Below, in pieces: positions 1 to 10,406 of a stretch of DNA of 64,000 bases. The stretch comes from Orbilia blumenaviensis (taxonomy: Eukaryota; Ascomycota; Orbiliomycetes; Orbiliales; Orbiliaceae), in the NCBI GenBank assembly GCA_036872755.1, contig JAVHNS010000014.1:124001-188000 (forward strand). Direction: 5' to 3'. The notes below the pieces were generated by a model. It searched no databases. It was not told the DNA's origin and saw only the letters and a list, made by a program, of their open reading frames with translations. The position numbers and the translations under genes are program-made. Each line of letters opens with the position of its first letter. Position 1 is the first letter of the stretch.

Positions 1-390
1 AGCGACTTCGATATGATCGGAGTTTCATACTATCCGTTTTACAACTCAAATGCATATCTGGGAAGTTTGAAATACTCGTTAGAGCAGCTGAGCAACAAGT
101 ATGGCAAAGAGCTCGTTGTTGCGGAAACAAACTGGCCAGCTTCATGCCCAAGCCCTTCATATTCCTTCCCATCGGACACTAACTACATACCTAAGTCTGT
201 TGCTGGACAGCGAACTTGGATTCAAGACGTCGGGAAGATTGTGCAAAATGTCAACCGGGGAGTTGGTCTGTACTACTGGGAGCCTGCTTGGTTAGGCAAT
301 GAATGGCTTGGATCTAGTTGTGCCAATAACCTGCTCGTTGACAGCAATGGCAAAGTTCGAGATAGCTTTTTGGCTTTCCAGAATATCTAA
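1..390 (+). CDS. Arabinogalactan endo-beta-1,4-galactanase (GH53), 3' part only
   Basis: The open frame runs from the window edge to the TAA at 388-390, giving the last 129 residues. It begins with SDFDMIGVSYYPFY, the GH53 beta-strand signature, and carries VVAETNWP, where the glutamate is the expected nucleophile of this clan A retaining enzyme. The Trp/Tyr-rich segment GLYYWEPAWLG and the closing LVDSNGKVRDSF stretch are also typical of the family. Known role: secreted hydrolysis of beta-1,4-galactan side chains of pectin. No intron lies in the visible part. The signal peptide and the acid/base glutamate would be upstream of the window. The first in-frame Met (position 13) is internal and should not be taken as the start. 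Confidence 0.93.
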   Translation, partial: SDFDMIGVSYYPFYNSNAYLGSLKYSLEQLSNKYGKELVVAETNWPASCPSPSYSFPSDTNYIPKSVAGQRTWIQDVGKIVQNVNRGVGLYYWEPAWLGNEWLGSSCANNLLVDSNGKVRDSFLAFQNI

Positions 391-2283
391 ATGAAGGATT
401 AAATTTACCCTATACTGTAAATAGTAGGAGAGATTCGGTTAATCTCTTGCGTCCCTGGAGGGAAAAAGACGAAAATCTCGTGTATATAGGAAAGCATGAA
501 TTAGTATACTTTAAAATGGAATAAGAAGGGTTATTAACAAGTGCTGAGAGTTTTGCCCTTTCGGGAAATCATCTTCGAGCGGGTAGAAATAAAGAGTAGC
601 ATCGAGATGAACTCGTGGATTGGCTTTAGGCCGAGCGGTCTGTCTGCGGCATCGATTGGGAAATCTCTCCGATCTGTTTGCGCTGCCGGCCGCTGCCGGC
701 CAGCAAACGCATTTAGGAAGTTTAACGAAGGGGGCACTGCGTACCTCTGCCGCGCAACAAACAAATAGACTTTTAGAAAATAGGCTTTATAGGGAATAAT
801 AGACGAGGGGGGTCGACATTGATACTCCTATTGTTAAACTATGGGTCTCGTGATCGGTACTGAAAGGATGTCGGGCATTCTAAAAACACACCGCCATGTG
901 GGACTTAAATATAGAAAAGTTTTTACCTCATCGCAGGTGGCCGGTTTTTGCCTATGGAAGTTAATTTGTGAAGTATGTAGTATTGACTCGGCTCGGCCTG
1001 AACAGGATTCCACTAACGTTCAATTGCATACCTCCATAGTTTAAGCAATTTGGTTTATAAATTTGACTAAAAATGATTTGTTCATTGTGGAGTATGTTAT
1101 ACGTATATATGACCTGTGGGTGCACCCGGTGAAGAAGTGTGTCAAAAACATCGGCTTGTTCCGTGGGTTGATATGAACGTGCTCTATCATGAGGTCTCGT
1201 GATTGCGCAAAGTTGCTGCTCGGACTCTGCAATGCTTCCTGTAGCAATCAGTTAATTAATGGCTACAAGTTAGTACCATAAGCCCAAGCCTTTAATTACG
1301 AAACGAATGGAAAGAAATTAGAACTCTCATACGAGGTAAGCTTAGGCCCAAATCTTGCTTCACCTAACCGACGTGTTAACATGTGTTGGAATTGTGGCCT
1401 GTTTGCCGAGTCAACTGGTCTCGTGGAGGAACCGATTCTTGGCAACACATATCGACCACAAAATGCAACACAGTCGTTCTTCTTAGGTCCAGCGAATTGA
1501 ACCTGACATTCACCGACATCAGCACTGTTGGATGGTATTGATTACGGTGGGATGCCCTTGCTCTTAAGATCTTGGTATATAGTAGTGATATCTCAATCCT
1601 GGATACTCAGATTGTAGATAATTAAAGATCATAAACTTAATACTCGCAGATGCATATGTACACATAAGCTTGTCTATGTATAATAAGATTATAAAATCTG
1701 ATACAAATCTTGCAAATCTGAATCCTATGATATTTCAACTTGCTTCGAGTTTCAGTCCTGGAGTTTTTCGAGCGGCATATTCCAGCGGCAGTCGAACATC
1801 TGGGCTTTTTGATTATTATGTTGGTAAGTCTAAACGAAGGCGATAGAGCATCTTAGCCTCCTTCGCTAAATAAAGTTAACATTCTAGCTGGTCAGGGACC
1901 GCGGAGATACGTTCCTTATCCGGCGACAAATAACTCAGATTCGTTGAAAAAACCCACTGGAACGAAGTTCAGAACTTTGATGGTCTTCTGGTGGATTCCA
2001 TTGGCCACAGGAGGGCCGAGCTAGAACTTTGAAGAGTCCATTTCGTGCAGGTCGTTGCAACCCGTCCTAAACCTTAGCTTGCCACGAGGCCTGTGGAAGT
2101 TAATATATAAGCTGCCCTGAAGATCATTTTCCATTCACATAATCATCATCATCATAATCATCATTGTATTTCTCAACGTCATCCAATTTCAACTTACTCT
2201 GCTTCCATAAATAATTCTGAAGACCTCGACAGCAAACATTTGAAGAAGCCTTATAAATAGCAGCTATTAGTGGGCTAGTGGCA
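391..2283. other. Intergenic region, no gene seen
   Basis: Only short, non-overlapping open frames occur, none with a recognisable motif. A 10-bp GC-rich unit CGCTGCCGGC is repeated twice in tandem at 681-700. A CAT/AAT trinucleotide tract at about 2141-2165 lies in the likely 5' leader of the next gene, with a TATA-like TTAATATATAAG at about 2100-2111. Confidence 0.7.
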
Positions 2284-3063
2284 ATGTTGCAAAAATACGC
2301 ACCACATCTTACGGAAAGGCGGAAGCCATCGGCAGTGAAGCCTCCGGCGGCCCCACACCATTTCGATTTGTCGATTCCGGAGCCTGAGATGCCTCGATTT
2401 ACCTTTCGGCGGGAATCTCTATGCTCAACCTGCCAGAAATCATATCCGAGTCGATTTTCAGACCTGTGCGCAGATTGTGAAGCCGAGGAGGTAAATACAG
2501 TGCAACATCATGAGCTTGTCGTCGTATGATTCTAATCCAGTGGCCGCTTTCAGAACCCCATGTTCCTATACACAATTTACGAGTCAGATGAAGAAAACGA
2601 AGATGCATCCTCTATCTCGCCACCGGCTTCACCTATCCCGGATTTCCGGCTTGATTTCTCGAGCCTAGCCCCACCCGAGTTTAGCTTCAAATATTCCAGC
2701 TCTGTGGAGTCGGCGTCAACCGTGCTCACTGACAGTATGGTTTTCACACCTAACTTCGAGCACCTCGGTGCCTTAACGCCGATATCAACCCCTGGTAGTT
2801 TTACAACGATGATGAAGGAGCGGAAGGGTTATATCTTTGAAGGCCCTAAGGAGCCCCAGGACTACTTTCCGGCATTCCTATCACCACAGTCCGTTGATCC
2901 TGAAATCAAACGATCCGGGCCCGTTAAAATCCCACAAAGCCCAAATTCGGACCCGCGCTCTTTTTACGTGGATGGAGATTCGATCGCAGGCGGGGAGAGT
3001 ACCCCAGCCAGCCCTCATCTTTCTCGGGTAATAGGCTTCAGGAGCCCATTGACTCCCAAGTAG
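2284..3063 (+). CDS. Hypothetical protein with N-terminal paired CxxC motifs, 238 aa, two exons
   Basis: Exons 2284-2490 and 2554-3063 are joined by a 63-bp intron with donor GTAAAT, a branch-like TCTAATC and acceptor TTTCAG. The frame is conserved at phase 0. The N-terminal exon carries a C-x2-C-x11-C-x2-C arrangement (CSTCQ...LCADC), which could be a small zinc knuckle. The second exon is acidic at its start (YESDEENED) and then rich in Ser, Pro and Thr with repeated S/T-P sites, as in a disordered, possibly phosphorylated protein. There is no signal peptide or membrane segment. I do not recognise the family. The first ATG in the frame (2284) was chosen. Confidence 0.7.
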
Positions 3064-5471
3064 TAAGCAGTAACACTTAAGCTTAGTGATCTACGTTAGC
3101 TTTAGCAGAGGTCCGTTCACTTCTTGTATATATATTATGTTCCCATCGGCGCAGGCAAGGCGTCTTGGCGTATCGGTGCACAGGGGTCGTATTCACTGTT
3201 TAAGGGAAAATCATTTGAATTGTATATATAAATTTTTTGTTGCATTATAGACTTAGATTTGAATCAGATGGTTCATCAGATACCCTGGCATACTGGAAAT
3301 TACATGCCTCAAGCCACTTTCAATGTATACATGTCGTCCTAAGGCCCTAGGGCTATCGATATATCCCCGAGATCGACTGATGTGTTTGCGTATGGCTCCC
3401 AGAATCCTCTGGATAGGAGCTATCGCGTACAGTGGTTATTTTCGGGTTATGTCACACCAAGTTGAAACTCGTCTCTGGAAAATCCTGTCGTATTCTAAAG
3501 CTATGGGTATTGCGAAGTGTTTGGTCCTAATGCGACGTTGCGATGCATCGACGATGTAAGAGAGTTATGCAGAAGGCCAAGAATATCCGTTCTATGTGAG
3601 AGCGAAGGGGCTGACTACGTTGGTAAACTGGTCCAAAAAGTGGAAGCCAAGAAAGCCAACGACGCATATTGAACTCTGGGGCATGTGAATTTCTCGGTTG
3701 GTGGTCGAAATTCCATTGGAAAGGACCTTTTCCACGGTCGGGGAGGTTCACGGCGAGTCAGGCCAGCCGCTGAAGTGCCCTCGAACGGCCACCAGGCCGT
3801 GGGAGTAGGGCATTTCAAAGGTTTGGAAGTATACACCGTGAGTCTTTCCTGCCTTGGTGAGGAACTGAGGCTAGCGTCTTCAATAGGCCGGCTCCCCGAA
3901 TTTCAACAGCTTATCGCTCGCCGCAACAGAAACATCGACCTCTCGCGTCTGGTTTACAAGACAACTCCGACATCGCCCGCTGGAAGGTTTGGTATGTAAA
4001 GGGTATGTACGGTGGTGATGGTAAGAAGTGAAAATGATCAAAGGATGTAAGGGGGTCTCTCTCGTCGTTCATTTGCTCCGCCCGTGTTTAGTACGCCGAA
4101 CTCTCGATATCCTGAAGTTAAAAACGCCCATTATCAACTTACTCTGAGGCACGAAACATTGCAATATATTAAGTTCCCAAAGAGTGAAGTTCCACCAGAA
4201 ATATAAGATAGGGAATGAATTGGTGGAGTGGTATCCCCGAGCCTGAAGCTCGAGGCTCATGTGTATACAAGTTTAAGGGGTTGATAGGATGAGGATTCCT
4301 GGATATTGGAATCGGGGGAGTGGAACAACAATGTTAATAATCGCAAAGGAACAATACCCGGTATACTTAGTCTCGAACAAGCTTTACAATCGTATGTGAA
4401 TATATTTCTATATTGTGCTTCTTCTCCAATCCTTTAACCGTAAGTATGTCTATCGATACTGCTTCCTCCGATCGACGTAGAGCGTTGTGTTGCTTAAATT
4501 ATTGGATTGGAATACTGTAACCTCAGCCTAATAGGCAATGTCTGCCACCGGGATAATGCTTTAATGTGGATGGTGATTAGATCCGAAGAGAGGGCCTTAA
4601 CCTGAGGCATAATCTATCAATATTTGGAAGTTGCAGCGTTGGCAGTGCTGTGTCCATGTGATTCCCAGATGTTCCCAGAGATAATGAATTATTTCGAAAC
4701 CTCCAGGAAGTAAACGTTGTCGTTCGGAGATTTCCTCGTTAAATTTCTCTGCCAAATAGTGTCCGAGAATTCACCTTCCAGTTGCACTTGGTCTAGCTCT
4801 CGAATTTTCACTAGAGTTGGTCGGTACAAGCGGAGGAATTCCAGTCCTTCACAGTATCTCCATCTATTTTCGAATTCCGTAAATCCTACCAATACGAGGA
4901 AGCTACCGTTTCCAATACCAAATAATTTTCGTCCTCGTGGGGTGGGAAAGTTGGGGGGAGAAGGCAAAAGAAATAAGAAAGACGAAGATATATTTCTTTG
5001 TCTCGTTGGTACATTGAAACAGACTGGCGAGAGGGGGATATGTCATGAGACTTGGATTTTATTCCAGCGGCAGATGGGGGAAGTCTAATGTCTTGGGGCT
5101 ATCCATGCTGACAATTAAACGTCACGAGCTGGTGTTTGTGGCCTGTTTGGGTCTGGTCTCTGGCGCAGACCTGTTGGGGGGGTTATTTTGAGCTGAGAGA
5201 CTGAACGAATTAGGGTCGAAGGAATAATATAGCTTCGAAACCCGGGATTCCACAAAGTTTATTGATTGATCAGCTTCCTCGCTCGCATGATCACAAAGCC
5301 AGGAGATACTTGGGAGCCCCACGTTGCTGTCGAGATGTCAGTTCGATCGAGATAACTCCAAAGACTTTAGCTGCATGCGTCGTTCTAGATGAGCTCAAGT
5401 TCTAGTGCCAGGCAAAACAGTGAGGAAAATTTTGACGTCTGCTAAAAGCCTATGACAAATCGTCACGCGTG
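3064..5471. other. Intergenic region, no supported gene
   Basis: Overlapping open frames of 60-125 codons occur on both strands, a number expected by chance. The best looking are a minus-strand frame at 4689-4967 and another at 5122-5322. Either could be a 3' exon of the minus-strand gene that follows, but I could not find a splice pairing that I trust. Confidence 0.5.
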
Positions 5472-6362
5472 CTACTTACGTACGTTTTGTGAATACTTCT
5501 CTAGAAGCTGAACAGCCCCCAAAGGTGGGCGGTTGAGATCGTGGGGTTTTCTGGAGCAAAAATTTCCTTCCATCCCCAGCGAGTTCTCTGCACTTTTTTC
5601 CAAACTTTCGAAGGGCAAGGCTTTCCACTCAGCCAACAAATCCAACAAGGAGGGACCGGAAGGAAACAACAAGCACTGAGCGGACGAAATGAGGTAGCAG
5701 TCGGAACTTTGGCTGTCGGAGCTATTCTGTTCTGGGAAAGGTCGGCTGTGATCTGAGACGAAATGAGGCTCCACTTTCCAAGGAAACTTTTCCCTGATAG
5801 GCCGTGGCTGATTCTTCCACCTAAATTGTTCACTCGAGTAGTTGCTTGAACGGGGTTCAACGGAAGAACCGATATTTGGCGATGGTAACGACGAGAAGAC
5901 GCGATGGTGTCGCTGTTTACGTCTGAACGAGCCTAGAAACCATCCTAGAATATCAGTTGCAGGTGTGGCTAAAATATTTGGCTGATCGCTACATGGAATG
6001 GAAGCTAGGTCGGCAGACCTGCGGGAGGGTGCCACACGAAAAAGACTTTGGACAGGGGGCCTGCATTCTAGTAAGCTCTGCTGCAAAACCCCAAAATACG
6101 AATGCGAAATTTCCCAAAATGTCAATGCAGGATAGGATGTGTTCGATATATTCAGATTCAAGAATTTCAGATCTTCGAGTAATATCCAGGGAACAACGCA
6201 AATGCACTGTTGCAAGATGCGGAGACTATGCTCAGCGTGAATGTCAAAGCGTTTAGCCCTCGTCACCTCCCAATAAGGCACTAAATCTCTGCACGAAGCT
6301 GTAGACGGAAAGTCGGTTTCACATGGTCTCGCAAAGCGGGGGCATAGGCTCTTGTCCGACAT
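5472..6362 (-). CDS. Unrecognised long open frame ending at a splice donor (possible 5' exon)
   Basis: A minus-strand frame stays open for 319 codons from 6431. Its first ATG is at 6362. In DNA of this composition such a length is unlikely by chance. The frame ends at GTACGTAAGTAG, in which both GTACGT (after 5484) and GTAAGT (after 5480) are good fungal donors, so the TAG at 5472-5474 is probably intronic and the gene continues toward lower coordinates. The product is Ser/Arg/Pro/Trp rich with no signal peptide, and I know no family for it. The segment before the ATG (SSEWWSVGFSLAVIAN) is also protein-like, so an upstream exon is possible. It could equally be a decayed gene. Confidence 0.35.
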   Translation of the reverse strand: MSDKSLCPRFARPCETDFPSTASCRDLVPYWEVTRAKRFDIHAEHSLRILQQCICVVPWILLEDLKFLNLNISNTSYPALTFWEISHSYFGVLQQSLLECRPPVQSLFRVAPSRRSADLASIPCSDQPNILATPATDILGWFLGSFRRKQRHHRVFSSLPSPNIGSSVEPRSSNYSSEQFRWKNQPRPIREKFPWKVEPHFVSDHSRPFPEQNSSDSQSSDCYLISSAQCLLFPSGPSLLDLLAEWKALPFESLEKSAENSLGMEGNFCSRKPHDLNRPPLGAVQLLEKYSQNVRK

Positions 6363-8109
6363 GATGTTGGCTATCACTGCTAAGGAAAATCCCACAGACC
6401 ACCACTCGCTTGAAGGTTCGATTACTGCCAATTATCCTCGTATCGTAGCGTTATGCATGCATGTTTGAGCTTCTGTTTTATCTCTCCTGCAATGTTTCTG
6501 CCGTGTTATCATTGCATAAGACTTGCTATTGCTAGCCTAGTAGTATAGTGCCTCGAGGCAAAAGCCAAATAAGGGTGCCTCCCAGCTGGCTATGACAGCT
6601 TTTCAATGAACGACGCCGCCGCCGCCGCATTCCATTTCAGCTTCTTTGCTCCCAGCGCTTACCAAAGAAGGCATGCTAAGAATATACCAGGGATGGAAGT
6701 ACCTCGTGCTGTGACTAACGGTGCCCCCACCTGCAAGTACCACATGGGATGCCCCGCCGGATGACATGAAGATCTCAACGCTAGCTATTAGCCCTTTTTA
6801 GCAATAATTGTTAACTAAGAGCTTCAAACCTTCACATGTGTTTTTTCCGTTAATCGCTGCTGCCGATGGGATAAATGGCTCACCCAGACACGGGTGAAGG
6901 TTTCCAACCAAAGTGCGGTTACACGAAGCAAGGTTGGTTGACGTGTCGGCACCCTCTACAGCTTCAGTTTATGTGTTGATGTAGAGAGTTGGATGAATAT
7001 CTGAAGGCATCCTTTCTGTAGAGTAACGATAAGGTGGGTTGGGTTGCTTTTGATAATCAGTCCATTCTCGGAACTCTACGCTTCTACACAATTTTAAAGT
7101 GAACGCCACTAACAAAATGGACAGAGCTCAAGTCGACTTGCCGGTTCCGCGGCACCGGGATCATAATCAGTTATGTGCACAACAGTAGTTGTTTTGCCTC
7201 GTAAATATCCCTTAATATCAATAGTCATCTGCAAGGCCAGTCTTGTAGCATTTTACCTATGGCCTCGGGAGTCATACATGATCTTTTACTTTTTTTAATT
7301 TTTTATTTTTTTCCCTTAAAGAAAAAACAGTCTGGTAAGCGCTGCCGACAGAACCATTTGCGAAAGGATGCTATTCGCTCCCGGCCTAACCGGTACCGCC
7401 AATCTCCGAAACCCCATCTGCATGTATCGGACTTTGAACCCTTGACTAGCAGGCGCGGGGGCTATTCCCATCCATCTCATGTTAATAACCCCACAATCGA
7501 TCTAGTCATGCGACGTCAAAACAGAAGGTACCTTAGCTTGGGAGTCAACCCTCCACGTATATCGATCGACAGTTATAGGCACCTGGGCATGCAGTATATG
7601 CAAGAGTTGATTGGAAGCTAGGCTGCCAAGGGAGAACGCCTGTCATGTAAGTTCATGGATGGAGTTTTTTTCGGCTCTCATCGAAAGAAGGAAAAATGCA
7701 CGAACGGCACAAGAACTTTGATACCCCGCACTAGCCAGGACTAAAGTATCTTGATCGAGAAGTTACCAAGCGGTATCGGTGTTGGTGGTGTTGAACGAGC
7801 ACCGTTAATTGGGCTTCGGCGTATGGAAAAGTTGCCGTCGTGTACTGATAGGAGATTCGCACGGGGAAAAAAGGATCACGGAAGGGGCAAGAACAAGAAC
7901 ATCTCAACAGGAATGAAAGTCAATGATCATATGGGCGGAGAAGACCGACTCTTTTATCTATAAAAGGGCGGTGGAATTCCAGACTAGATGCTCTTTTCTT
8001 TCTTCATCAGACAGATCACAAACTGCCTAAGAATATCAACCGCCTCAAATCTCAAACTATATTCTAAATCTTAAAGCTTTTCAAGCTCAATCTTCACCCT
8101 TTATCTAAA
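6363..8109. other. Intergenic region upstream of metallothionein gene
   Basis: No supported gene. A short GCC trinucleotide repeat lies at about 6614-6627 and A/T tracts at about 7287-7327. A 120-codon plus frame (7259-7621) has no recognisable motif and low-complexity hydrophobic and basic ends. The last 150 bp hold the TATA box and pyrimidine/CAA-rich leader of the metallothionein gene. Confidence 0.6.
7959..7966 (+). promoter_or_regulatory. TATA box of metallothionein-like gene
   Basis: The sequence TATAAAAG lies 144 bp upstream of the ATG at 8110, with a C/T- and A-rich leader (CTTTTCTTTCTTCATCAG) following. This is a strong consensus match, as expected for a highly inducible gene. Confidence 0.7.
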
Positions 8110-8250
8110 ATGGATCCATGCACTTGTAACTGCTGCGGTGGAGACTGTGGTTCCTGCTCTTGCACTGGCTGCTCTGTAAGTCAAACTAACTCGATATTTC
8201 CCTTAGTACCATGAGCCAAACAGGTACTGACATCGAATCCGTAGCACTAA
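8110..8250 (+). CDS. Copper-metallothionein-like peptide, 23 aa, two exons
   Basis: Exon 1 (8110-8175) starts at an ATG in AAAATGG and encodes 22 residues with eight cysteines in CxC, CC and CxxC spacing (CTCNCC, CGSCSC, CTGC). This is the pattern of the short Neurospora-type fungal copper metallothioneins, which bind Cu(I) in the cytosol. The donor GTAAGT follows directly. My preferred intron is 8176-8244 (69 bp; branch CTGAC at 8227-8231, acceptor CGTAG), which leaves a last exon of one codon plus stop (CAC TAA), so the peptide ends in CSH. An alternative acceptor at 8223 would add six residues (VLTSNP). All cysteines are in exon 1 either way. A strong TATA box precedes it. The gene is too short for ordinary ORF calling. 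Confidence 0.85.
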
Positions 8251-8841
8251 ATCGCTTCGAGCTATCTACATGCCGCCATCGACAAGCCCCTACGGCAAAG
8301 GCCCCTGCCATCTTTCTGTGCGCCCCTGATGCATATCCCAGCAACGGATAAATAAGTCTCGATTTCCTTGCCTCCGCCTCTTCATCTATTTCAATTCGAC
8401 TTCACACGGTTTCGGCTTCAGTCTTCCATTTTCGACAAAATGATCTACCGATTATTGGGTTTGTCAGAGAGGTTATGATAGGACCTTGGGTTTTAGTTGG
8501 ACAGAACTGGTTATGTATTAATTATCTTTGGATTATTCAAATAAATACGTCTACCATAACGCATTTCCCATAGTAGCTTGTGACTTCCGATAGCTCGTAA
8601 CTACAGTCCTGTAGATCATGTTCCTTATTCTAGAGGGTCTAATCTCCAAAGACTGTAGAAATTTTGCGGTGATTCTGGCATCTAGATAACTGATATAAGC
8701 GTGCCTTTGTGAATGCGTGTAGACTCCTGCCTACCACGCAAACGTTAAACGTAGTTTTGTCAGGAGGTAGTGTTCAAACTTCTTACCAAGTAAGAAAGGG
8801 CAAAGATAACACCGAGGAAATGATTGTTGGACCCAGAGAAT
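8251..8841. other. 3' region between convergent genes
   Basis: Probable 3' untranslated sequence of the metallothionein gene and of the convergent minus-strand gene. No gene or repeat seen. Confidence 0.6.
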
Positions 8842-10406
8842 TCATTCCCGAGATGTTATCCTCGGTCTGCGAGGAACGGCTGTTGAGCTGCAGAGGAAAT
8901 ATGCCGAATCTTTGCATTGTAAAATTTCCATAACAAGGTCTTGATTTTGCGTATTAGTTGTTTTGATACAAATCCATCGATCACAGAGTGATTTGCGTTC
9001 GGTTTTAGTCTTGGCTTCGATGAAAATCTGGTGGGCGACATCGATCATACTATCAAATATTTGGCCACCTCTCCCTGCAGTTTTCATCTCGAAGAGTTCC
9101 GGAAGATTGATGTAAAACACTGGCAATTGAGAGTCTTTACCGTCGTCTCTCATTCGAATGTGGTATGGCACATTAGAAAGCTTGTCTCCGGTATACCACT
9201 TGATGGATCCTAAGAGTTGCATGACCCTGTTTCGGGAAGGTTCTATGTTGCATTGCGGTACTGGGACTTGGTGCAACAGGCCGAGTTCAATACCATCCGG
9301 AAGGAGCTGGAAGTTCAGAGAAAGACTGAAACTGGCCTCAGCTGAAGCTGGCACGATGCGTGTCCAGTTTTGGACTCTGGGTTCCCAGTAGAACGCAATA
9401 ACACTGCTAATTGAAGTCCCCAGGTCTGTAAAGATAGTATCTGATGCTGCGACTACTTCAGAGGCTTTAGGTGCAACATCACTCTTCTCGCTTTTCCAAA
9501 TAGCTTCTAGCGGAGCCGCTTCAAAGTGGGGTCCAAAGCCTGCTGGTTGCTGTTTTCCCAGAATAGGGCTTTTGGCGAATTCAAGGGGAGGAAATAACAC
9601 CTGGAAGTTTCTCGGACTAGTCAGTGGATCTTCTGTGCTGGAGCTGAGGTCAAATTTCGTACCTGGTGGTTTGGTGTACTTGTCAAGGAATTTGAAGGAC
9701 TTTCGTCAGCTAGTCTGCCAATTACCCCAAGGTCTCCACTATCTGCCCATGGCAAAACGCGTTCGTTAACTCCTAGCCACATATTCTTGCTTGACCATAG
9801 TATCGTCAAAGGGTCATCATCAGGCCCAAAGAGCTGGGAAGTCTCCAGTCTTAACCAAATGGACCCTTCCTTATTTTGGGACGCAAGAATTTGGGTCCTA
9901 ACATTGAGCAGCTCATCCAACGCTAGTCTCGCATCACTGGCGAGTGCTCGGGTGGTAGAAGCTTCAGCTTCTGGAATTTCGACACCAAAAACAAGACCGC
10001 CATCCAATGTTCGGAAGTCTAATCTCAAGCATCGGCCTTCAGCAGGGCGGCGCGGGTCAATCGCAACCTTTTTGGCATTGTAAAGAATGGGGCCAGCGTC
10101 GGGTGGTTTCCCAAAAACAAGAGAGGAGATTCTCCCAAATTGCGGTTTCAAGGGCTTCTCCGAATATTTTCGATCAGGGTGGTCTAGTTTTCGGATAGCC
10201 ATAATATGGATCCCACTATTCCTGATGGCATATCGGAACCTGACTGACGGGTTCAGGTCCTGATCGAGAACGGGAAACCAACACCTCGGTTGCTCTTTCC
10301 ATAGACTTAATTTTGCTGGAGGAAGCCCGCCATATTCGCTGGATATGACGAAAGGCAGGACTTTGTGGTTACCCTTACCTCCGCCGATATCTCCTGGAGT
10401 CGCCAT
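8842..10406 (-). CDS. Hypothetical protein, 500 aa, two exons
   Basis: Exons on the minus strand are 10406-9663 and 9600-8842. The 62-bp intron has donor CAG|GTACGA, branch CTGAC and acceptor TTCCAG, and the phase is 0. Without the intron the first frame runs into TGA. The chosen start is the first ATG (10406, product MATPGDIGGGKG). The frame is open for a further 40 codons upstream without ATG, so an additional 5' exon is possible. The protein has no signal peptide or clear membrane helix and appears soluble, mixed alpha/beta. I recognise no catalytic motif or named domain. It is convergent with the metallothionein gene. Coding status is supported by two long adjoining frames bridged by a consensus intron. 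Confidence 0.75.

Noticed and set aside
4717..5088. 123-codon plus frame overlapping a 92-codon minus frame
   Set aside because: No recognisable domain; both lengths are common by chance and the two conflict.
7418..7500. tRNA-like T-arm on minus strand (GGGTTCAAAGTCC)
   Set aside because: No matching acceptor stem, D-arm or B-box spacing could be folded around it.
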